Source: Methylobacterium sp. (GTDB taxonomy: Bacteria; Pseudomonadota; Alphaproteobacteria; Rhizobiales; Beijerinckiaceae). Taken from it: DNA of 10,649 nt. The number at the start of each line of letters is the position of its first letter. Position 1 is the first letter of the stretch. The notes beneath the pieces are model-generated. The model saw only the letters and a list, made by a program, of their open reading frames with translations, searched no databases and was not told where the DNA came from. Made by a program: the position numbers and the translations under genes. Shown here one piece after another: positions 5,491-10,649 of this stretch. The stretch is from NCBI GenBank assembly GCA_020252865.1, contig JADCCH010000310.1, forward strand, positions 1-10,649. The letters are read 5' to 3'.

Positions 5491-7086
5491 GTGATCAAGT
5501 CCTTGCGCCTTGCGGCGATTTGCGGAGCGCTCGCGCTGGCTGTCCTTCCGGCTTCGGCCAACACGCTTCGCTACGGCGGCACCACGCCGCCGCTGACCAT
5601 GGACCCGCATTCCACGAATGATTTCGTGACAGCCTCGCTGGTTCGTCAGGTCTATGACAGCCTCGTGGGGCTCACGAACGACATGGATATCGAGCCGGGC
5701 ATCGCCACGGCCTGGGTCCCGGCCGGCGAGAATACCTGGCGCTTCACCATCCGCGAGGGCGTGAGGTTCCATGATGGCACGGCGCTTGCCGCCGAGGATG
5801 TCGCCTTCTCCATCATGCGGCAGAAGGAAAGCGCGCTCTACCGCTCGATGTATGGCCAGATCCGCGAGGCGAAGGTCGTCGATGCGAAGACCGTCGATGT
5901 CATCTCGCAGGGGCCGGACCCGATCCTGCCGCGCAAGATGGTTCGGCTGTTCGTGATGTCCGCGGCCTGGGCGAAGGCGAACAATGTCGAGAAGGTGCCG
6001 GATCTCGGCGCGCAGGGCACGGAGGCCTATTCGCTGCGCCACGCCAATGGCTCAGGCCCCATGCGCCTCGTGCTGCAGGAGCCGGGCCAGCGTACCACCT
6101 TCGAGCGCAACAGGGCCTATTGGGGCACGTTCAACGGCAATGTCGAGCGCGCGATCTACACCCCGATCGCCTCCGCGCCGACGCGCGTCTCCGCGCTCCT
6201 GTCGAATGAGCTGGATCTCATCACGGATGTGCCGTTGCAGGATATCGAGCGCATCAATGGCGCTGCGGGCTACATGGTCTCCTCCGCGCCGCAGCAACTC
6301 TTCATGCAACTCGAGATGGATGGCACCCGCGATGTTGCTCTCGACATCTGGGACAGGAACGGCCAGCCGCTTCAGGCCAATCCCTTCAAGGATCTGCGCG
6401 TGCGCCGTGCCTTCGCCCATGCGGTGGATGCGAAACTGATCGTGGACCGCGTGATGCGCGGGCAGGCCTTCGTGGTCGGCACTGCGGCGGCCGCGGGGTT
6501 CGGTGGCTACCAGAAGGATCTCGACGTCCGCTGGCCCACGGATGTGGAGCTTGCGAAAAAGCTCCTCGCGGAAGCGGGCTATCCCAATGGCTTCATCGTC
6601 CAGCTCCACTGTCCGCTGCAGCGCTATGTGAACACCGAGGAGATCTGCCGCGCGACCGCGAGCATGCTCGCGCGCATCGGCGTCGAGGTGCGCATCAAGG
6701 GCATGCCCTGGCCTGAATTCGCGCGCATGCTGGTGAACGGGCCGAATTCCTCGTTCCACCTCATCGGTGCGGCCGGCAATTCAGGCGATGTGCAGGATAC
6801 CTTCACCTCGGTGATGGCCACCCGCAGTCGCGAGAAGGGCCTTGGCGGCACCAACTGGGCGCTCTGGAGCAATGCGGAATTCGATGCCGTGACGGCCGAA
6901 CTCGTGGGCACCTTCGACCCGGCCAAGCGCACGGAGCTTTATCGGCGCGGGCTGACCATCGGCAAGGAGCAGGTGCACGCGGTCTATCTGCACCAGCCCA
7001 TGCTCACCTGGGCCATGCGCCGCGCCGTTTCCGTGCCAGCCCGGGCGGATTCCGCGGTGATGCTGAAGGACGTGACGATCAAGTGA
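5491..7086 (+). CDS. ABC transporter substrate-binding protein, family 5 (peptide/opine/nickel type)
   Basis: This is the periplasmic receptor of a Dpp/Opp-type importer. From the chosen start the product is 531 aa with a typical Sec signal: a basic start (MIKSLR), a hydrophobic core (LAAICGALALAVLP) and an ASA cleavage site before Asn24. The mature part shows family-5 hallmarks: RQVYDSLVGL near the N-terminus, the block ending in FHDGTALAAEDVAFSI, and AKKLLAEAGYPNGF in the C-terminal half. The start is taken as the GTG at 5491, 7 nt after GGGGG (5479-5483). GTG 5488 and ATG 5473 are in frame but would add residues before the signal peptide, and the ATG precedes the ribosome site. It is the first gene of the operon with the two permeases and the amidohydrolase. 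The ligand class (peptides, opines, glutathione or others) cannot be told from sequence. The family is secure; the start is moderately sure. Confidence 0.92.
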   Translation: MIKSLRLAAICGALALAVLPASANTLRYGGTTPPLTMDPHSTNDFVTASLVRQVYDSLVGLTNDMDIEPGIATAWVPAGENTWRFTIREGVRFHDGTALAAEDVAFSIMRQKESALYRSMYGQIREAKVVDAKTVDVISQGPDPILPRKMVRLFVMSAAWAKANNVEKVPDLGAQGTEAYSLRHANGSGPMRLVLQEPGQRTTFERNRAYWGTFNGNVERAIYTPIASAPTRVSALLSNELDLITDVPLQDIERINGAAGYMVSSAPQQLFMQLEMDGTRDVALDIWDRNGQPLQANPFKDLRVRRAFAHAVDAKLIVDRVMRGQAFVVGTAAAAGFGGYQKDLDVRWPTDVELAKKLLAEAGYPNGFIVQLHCPLQRYVNTEEICRATASMLARIGVEVRIKGMPWPEFARMLVNGPNSSFHLIGAAGNSGDVQDTFTSVMATRSREKGLGGTNWALWSNAEFDAVTAELVGTFDPAKRTELYRRGLTIGKEQVHAVYLHQPMLTWAMRRAVSVPARADSAVMLKDVTIK

Positions 7087-7104
7087 GAGGGGCCCGGGCC
7101 CTCT
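7086..7104 (+). other. GC-rich hairpin between binding-protein and permease genes
   Basis: AGAGGG (7086-7091) and CCCTCT (7099-7104) form a perfect 6-bp stem around a seven-base GCCCGGG loop, starting at the last base of the binding-protein stop codon. No T-run follows, so it is probably not a full terminator. In ABC operons such stems can protect the upstream mRNA so that the binding protein is made in excess of the permeases; that role here is inference. Confidence 0.4.
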
Positions 7105-7131
7105 GCCCGGGATAGCGCACGGGATCACCGG

Positions 7132-8121
7132 ATGTTCGCGTTTCTCCTCAACCGGCTGGCCCATGCCGTGCTCGTGCTGCTGGTTGTGAGCATCCTCGCC
7201 TTCACGCTTGGCAGCACGGTGGGCGATCCGGTCGCGAGCATTCTCGGGCTTGATGCGACCCCGGCGGATCGCGCGGCCTTGCGCGCACGGCTGCGGCTCG
7301 ACGAGCCGGTTGTCCTGCGCTATTTCCTCTATCTCGGCGATCTTCTGTCGGGTCGGCTTGGCAATTCCTATGGCGCGCAAAGGCCGATCATCGATCTTCT
7401 GGCCGAGCGCATTCCTGCCACGGTGGAACTTGCCCTCGCCGCACTTGTTCTTTCGGTTGCGATCGGCGTGCCGCTCGGCGTTTTCGCGGCTGCGCACCCG
7501 GAAAGGCGGATCGTGCGCTTTCTGATGACCTCCTCGGTGATCGGGGTTTCCGTGCCGACCTTCATCCTCGGCATCATCCTGATTTTCACCTTCTCGCTCA
7601 CGCTCGGGTGGCTGCCCTCCTTCGGAAGGGGCGAAGTCTTGAAGTTCGAATACTGGACCACGGGCTATCTCACGGCCTCCGGCCTCAAATCCCTGATCAT
7701 GCCAGCGATCTGCCTTGCCATCGGGCAGATCGCGCTGGTGGCGCGGCTGGCGCGGGCCGAGATGATGGGCGTATTGCGCACGGATTACATCCGCTTCGCC
7801 CGGGCGCGCGGGTTGAGCGATCGCGCGGTGAATTTCTCGCATGCCCTGCGCAATACGCTCATCCCGATCATCACGGTCAGCGGCATCCAGCTCGGTTACC
7901 TTGTGGCTTTCGCAGTGGTGGTGGAGCAGGTCTTCCAGTGGCCCGGCATGGGCACACTGTTCCTGCAGGCCCTGTCACAGACCGATGTGCCGTTGATCTC
8001 CGCCTTCCTGATGGCCGCCGCGTTGTTCTTCGTTTCGATCAACCTCGTCGTCGATCTCCTCTATGCCATTGCCGATCCGCGCCTGCGCATCCGCTCACTC
8101 GCGCACGGAGCGGGTGGATGA
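7132..8121 (+). CDS. ABC transporter permease, DppB/OppB type
   Basis: This 329-aa inner-membrane subunit forms half of the translocation pore of a peptide-type importer. It has the DppB layout: a first membrane helix at about residues 9-29, a large periplasmic loop with RARLRLDEPVVLRYFLYLGDLL (by position 51-72), then five hydrophobic segments. The cytoplasmic EAA-like loop for docking the ATPase is at about 208-245 (YIRFARARGLSDR, then HALRNTLIP). VEQVFQWPGMG (264-274) is a further family block. The ATG at 7132 has only a weak ribosome site. It follows the binding-protein gene by 45 bp containing a hairpin, and its stop overlaps the start of the next permease by 4 nt, indicating translational coupling. 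The function is certain at family level; the cargo is unknown. Confidence 0.93.
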   Translation: MFAFLLNRLAHAVLVLLVVSILAFTLGSTVGDPVASILGLDATPADRAALRARLRLDEPVVLRYFLYLGDLLSGRLGNSYGAQRPIIDLLAERIPATVELALAALVLSVAIGVPLGVFAAAHPERRIVRFLMTSSVIGVSVPTFILGIILIFTFSLTLGWLPSFGRGEVLKFEYWTTGYLTASGLKSLIMPAICLAIGQIALVARLARAEMMGVLRTDYIRFARARGLSDRAVNFSHALRNTLIPIITVSGIQLGYLVAFAVVVEQVFQWPGMGTLFLQALSQTDVPLISAFLMAAALFFVSINLVVDLLYAIADPRLRIRSLAHGAGG

Positions 8122-9053
8122 CGCCCCACACGCCAGGCGAGGCAACCCTGCTCCAGCGGCTTCGCCGGCACCCCGTGGCCGGCAGCCTCCTCGCAACGCC
8201 GGTGACGCTTGTTGCGCTTTTCGCCCTCGCTCTCGTGTTGGCCTGCGCGATTTTCGCGCCTTGGATCGCCCGCACGAATCCCTATGATCTCGCGACGCTT
8301 GACCTTCTGGACAGCCACCTGCCTCCGGCCTTCATGGCGAAGGGTGATCCGCGTTTTCTTCTCGGAACGGACAGCCAGGGCGCGGACCTCGCCTCGCTGC
8401 TGCTCTATGGCCTGCGTGTCTCGCTGCTCGTGGGCCTTCTGGCGGTCTCGATCTCGGTCACGCTCGGCACGATTGCGGGGCTGGTCAGCGGCTATTTCGG
8501 CGGCCTCGTCGACAGCATCGTGATGCGCATCGCCGATATCCAGTTCACCTTCCCGGCGATGATGCTCGCGCTGCTGATCGGCGGGGTGAGCCAGTCCCTG
8601 CTGCCGAACGACAAGCGCGCGGCGCTCGCGATGCCGATTGTCGTTCTTGCGCTGGGCATTTCGCATTGGCCGCATTTCGCGCGGCTGGTGCGCGGCGCGG
8701 TGCTGGTGGAGCGGCAGAAGGATTACGTGGCTGCCGCCCAACTCGCCGGGCGCGGGCATCCCGTGCTGATGTTCCGGCATATCCTGCCCAATGTGCTGAA
8801 CCCGATCTTCGTTCTGGCGACCCTCGATATCGCCTTCGCGATCATGGCCGAGGCGACCCTCTCGTTCCTGAGTTTCGGGATGCCGCCGACGCAGCCTTCG
8901 CTCGGGACCTTGATCCGCATCGGCTATGGGTATCTCTATTCGGGCGAGTGGTGGGTCGTCGTCTTCCCTGCTCTCACCCTTGTCGTGCTGCTCGTCTCGA
9001 TCAACATCGTCGGTGACTGGCTGCGTGACCTGCTCGATCCGAAACTCCGATGA
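8118..9053 (+). CDS. ABC transporter permease, DppC/OppC type
   Basis: The 311-aa product is the second pore subunit. It starts with a cytoplasmic tail (residues 1 to about 25), then a first membrane helix (about 27-50). The periplasmic block LLGTDSQGADL (81-91) corresponds to the usual LGTDxxGRD motif with Ala in place of Arg. The remaining membrane helices follow, with an EAA-like loop at about 193-226 (DYVAAAQLAGRGHPVLMFRH by position 202-221, then ILPN). The C-terminus INIVGDWLRDLLDPKLR (by position 295-311) is typical of DppC proteins. The ATG at 8118 lies inside the stop of the dppB-type gene (ATGA overlap). The amidohydrolase gene starts 22 bp after its stop. Family certainty is high. 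Confidence 0.93.
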   Translation: MTPHTPGEATLLQRLRRHPVAGSLLATPVTLVALFALALVLACAIFAPWIARTNPYDLATLDLLDSHLPPAFMAKGDPRFLLGTDSQGADLASLLLYGLRVSLLVGLLAVSISVTLGTIAGLVSGYFGGLVDSIVMRIADIQFTFPAMMLALLIGGVSQSLLPNDKRAALAMPIVVLALGISHWPHFARLVRGAVLVERQKDYVAAAQLAGRGHPVLMFRHILPNVLNPIFVLATLDIAFAIMAEATLSFLSFGMPPTQPSLGTLIRIGYGYLYSGEWWVVVFPALTLVVLLVSINIVGDWLRDLLDPKLR

Positions 9054-9075
9054 CACCCCGCATAAAGGTCCTGCC

Positions 9076-10314
9076 ATGTCCTCGATCCTTCTGACGAATG
9101 CCGCCCTGTTCGATGGCCATGGCGACGAAGCCGTGCCCGGCATGAATGTGCTGGTCGTCGATGACCGGATCGAGGCCGTTTCCGACAAGCCCATCAGGGC
9201 CGAGAGCGCGCGCGTGATCGATTGTGGCGGGCAAACCCTGCTGCCCGGCCTCATCGACGCGCATGTCCATGTCTTCGCGATCAGCCTCGCGGCCTCCCGC
9301 AACGAGACCGTGCCGCTGACGCTGATGACCGCGCGCGCCGTTCCACGCATCAAGGCGATGCTCGATCGCGGCTTCACCAGCGTGCGCGATGTCGGCGGAG
9401 GCGATGTGGGCATCCGCGATGGGGTGGCGCAGGGCTTCATCCCCGGCCCGCGGCTCTATGTGGGCGGCCCGGCGCTGACCGAAACCGGCGGGCATGGCGA
9501 CCATCGCCGCCGCACGGATAGCCGCTACGACATAGACTACAATGCCAACGCCTTCGTTTTCTTCTCACGCATCGTCGATGGCCCGGAGGAGATGCGCCGC
9601 ACCGTGCGCAACGAGATCCGCAAGGGCGCGGACCATATCAAGGTGATGGCCTCCGGCGGAGTCGGTTCGCCCTCCGATCCGCTGGAAGGCGTGCAATTCT
9701 CAAAGGAAGAGCTGGAGATCTGTGCTCGCGAGGCTGCCGCGCGCGGCAAATATGTCTGCGCCCATACCTATACCAGCGAGGCGATCCGCCACGCGGTGGG
9801 GGCGGGCATCCGCACGGTAGAGCATGCGAATTTCATCGATTCCGAGACCGCCGCCTTCGTGCGGGATCGCAACGCCTATGTGGTGCCCACCCTTGTCTGC
9901 TACGAGGTGACGGCCCGACACGGCACCCGCCTGGGGCTCACGCCTTTCGTCATGGAGAAGCTCGATCTCGTGAACAAGGCGGGCATCGCCATGCTCGATA
10001 TCTGTGAGCGCGCCGGCACGAAGATGGGCTTCGGCACCGATCTCATGGGCGAGATGGAATATGCCCAGTCCTACGAGTTCACGATCCGCGGGCGGGCGCA
10101 GAAGCCGGCGGACATCCTGCGCTCCGCCACCAGCCTGAACGCGGAAATCCTGCAGGAAACCGGCCGCCTCGGGGTGATCCGCGAGGGGGCGCTGGCCGAC
10201 ATGATCCTCTGCGCGGGCAACCCGCTGAAGGACATCACGCTCCTTTCCGAACCGGAGAAGAACCTCCGGATCATCATGCAGGGTGGCCGCCTTCACCGGT
10301 GCGACCTCGCCTGA
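9076..10314 (+). CDS. metal-dependent amidohydrolase, probable dipeptidase/prolidase-like
   Basis: This is a 412-aa cytoplasmic hydrolase of the amidohydrolase superfamily with a binuclear metal centre. The ligands are all visible: HxH in LPGLIDAHVHV (His63, His65), the lysine expected to be carboxylated in HIKVMASGG (Lys189), His230 in CAHTYT, His250 in VEHAN and the catalytic Asp322 in FGTDLMG. The N- and C-terminal parts form the small beta-sandwich (DADM-like ALADMIL near 372-378). The overall pattern recalls enzymes once annotated as imidazolonepropionase or Xaa-Pro dipeptidase, including Caulobacter proteins shown to split Xaa-Arg/Lys or Xaa-Pro dipeptides. The ATG at 9076 has AAAGG (9064-9068) 7 nt upstream. 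It is the last gene of the transporter operon, which supports hydrolysis of the imported substrate. The superfamily is certain. The dipeptidase role is inference, and cyclic or acyl-amide substrates remain possible. Confidence 0.9.
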   Translation: MSSILLTNAALFDGHGDEAVPGMNVLVVDDRIEAVSDKPIRAESARVIDCGGQTLLPGLIDAHVHVFAISLAASRNETVPLTLMTARAVPRIKAMLDRGFTSVRDVGGGDVGIRDGVAQGFIPGPRLYVGGPALTETGGHGDHRRRTDSRYDIDYNANAFVFFSRIVDGPEEMRRTVRNEIRKGADHIKVMASGGVGSPSDPLEGVQFSKEELEICAREAAARGKYVCAHTYTSEAIRHAVGAGIRTVEHANFIDSETAAFVRDRNAYVVPTLVCYEVTARHGTRLGLTPFVMEKLDLVNKAGIAMLDICERAGTKMGFGTDLMGEMEYAQSYEFTIRGRAQKPADILRSATSLNAEILQETGRLGVIREGALADMILCAGNPLKDITLLSEPEKNLRIIMQGGRLHRCDLA

Positions 10315-10508
10315 GGCCGCGCGGCCTTGCCGAAGCCGCCGGGCATTCCGCAGAAGACGATCGGCGGGTGATGGCGCACCGCCGATCCGGGCGGGAAGGA
10401 TCGCACCGATTTCGGCCATGCGACCCGCGGTGGCGGGATCGTCATGAGCGGCGCACGGCTCGGCCGACCCGCATTCGGAACAGGGAAAGCATCGACCTTG
10501 GCTCCTCT
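10315..10508. other. intergenic region downstream of the operon
   Basis: No gene is recognisable. The operon's last stop is followed at once by the perfect palindrome GGCCGCGCGGCC (10315-10326) and TT. It could form a 4-bp stem with a four-base loop, but the lack of a T-run makes it a weak terminator at best. Minus-strand frames crossing this region lack ribosome sites and extend antisense into the amidohydrolase or into the repeat. Confidence 0.4.
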
Positions 10509-10649
10509 TTTCCGGTTCCTGTCGTCAGAGCATTTTCCGATCTGATCGAATGCTCGATCTCTTTGGTTGATCCCATTTTCTTGACGCGAACCGGAAACCA
10601 CTTCGCTTGAAAATGCTCTCTCTATCTTTGTCGCATTTTCTTGACGCGA
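10509..10649. repeat. rhizobial-type mosaic palindromic intergenic repeat (truncated by window edge)
   Basis: Several repeat modules interlock. TTTCCGGTTC (10509-10518) is the exact inverse of GAACCGGAAA (10588-10597). AGAGCATTTTC (10527-10537) is the exact inverse of GAAAATGCTCT (10609-10619). GAGCATT (10528-10534) also pairs with AATGCTC (10549-10555) around CGATC-T-GATCG (10538-10548), giving a strong local hairpin. CATTTTCTTGACGCGA occurs twice as a direct repeat (10574-10589 and 10634-10649), 60 bp apart, the second copy ending at the window edge. I recognise the cattttcttgacgcgaaccgg...gaaaatgctct core as a common intergenic element in Rhizobiales, in the manner of RIME/RPE elements. 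Exact family naming would need comparison with a repeat library. Confidence 0.75.

Noticed and set aside
8061..9440. A 459-residue minus-strand open frame across the DppC permease and the amidohydrolase
   Set aside because: It spans two well-supported genes on the other strand and reads as low-complexity Arg/Glu/His-rich protein; it is an antisense artefact.
10293..10601. Minus-strand 102-residue frame at the right end
   Set aside because: It overlaps the palindromic repeat and the 3' end of the amidohydrolase gene, has no ribosome site and shows no recognisable protein feature.

Overview
The window looks like chromosomal DNA of an alphaproteobacterium, most likely from the Hyphomicrobiales (Rhizobiales). 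The evidence is a high G+C content with G/C-rich third codon positions, a type-2 (COX15-like) heme A synthase, a DUF2842 protein (a family known to me from Alphaproteobacteria), and a palindromic intergenic repeat at the right end whose core (cattttcttgacgcga ... gaaaatgctct) I recognise from rhizobial genomes. No species call is possible from the sequence alone.

Left third (1-3028), housekeeping genes. A structured leader with several inverted repeats precedes metY (O-acetylhomoserine sulfhydrylase, 276-1559, +). It converges over only 20 bp with ctaA (heme A synthase, 1580-2668, -). CtaA is divergent from a 72-aa DUF2842 membrane protein (2810-3028, +). From memory, metY, ctaA and DUF2842 lie together in many Rhizobiales, so this part looks like conserved core.

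Middle (3029-3797), gene-poor. About 690 bp hold no convincing intact gene. There is a coding-like fragment on the minus strand (3124-3333) and a weak leucine-rich small ORF. A clear tRNA-Pro(GGG) follows at 3720-3797, with its own sigma70-type promoter.

Right two thirds (3841-10314), a catabolic/uptake locus. A minus-strand gene encodes an unusual fusion of an aldo/keto reductase with a RidA/YjgF-like domain (3841-5337). Divergent from it is a tight operon: a family-5 peptide-type periplasmic binding protein (5491-7086), a DppB-type permease (7132-8121), a DppC-type permease overlapping it by 4 nt (8118-9053), and a cytoplasmic binuclear-metal amidohydrolase resembling the Xaa-Pro/Xaa-Arg dipeptidase group (9076-10314). 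No ATP-binding subunit is encoded here. The simplest reading is uptake of a peptide- or amide-containing compound, hydrolysis by the amidohydrolase, and further reduction or detoxification by the AKR-RidA protein. The substrate cannot be read from sequence.

Right edge (10315-10649): a short gene-free stretch and then a mosaic palindromic repeat that runs off the window.

The most interesting items are the AKR-RidA fusion, whose RidA half lacks the usual catalytic arginine, the ATPase-less transporter operon beside it, and the nested inverted repeats in front of metY. I found no CRISPR array, transposase, phage gene or toxin-antitoxin pair.
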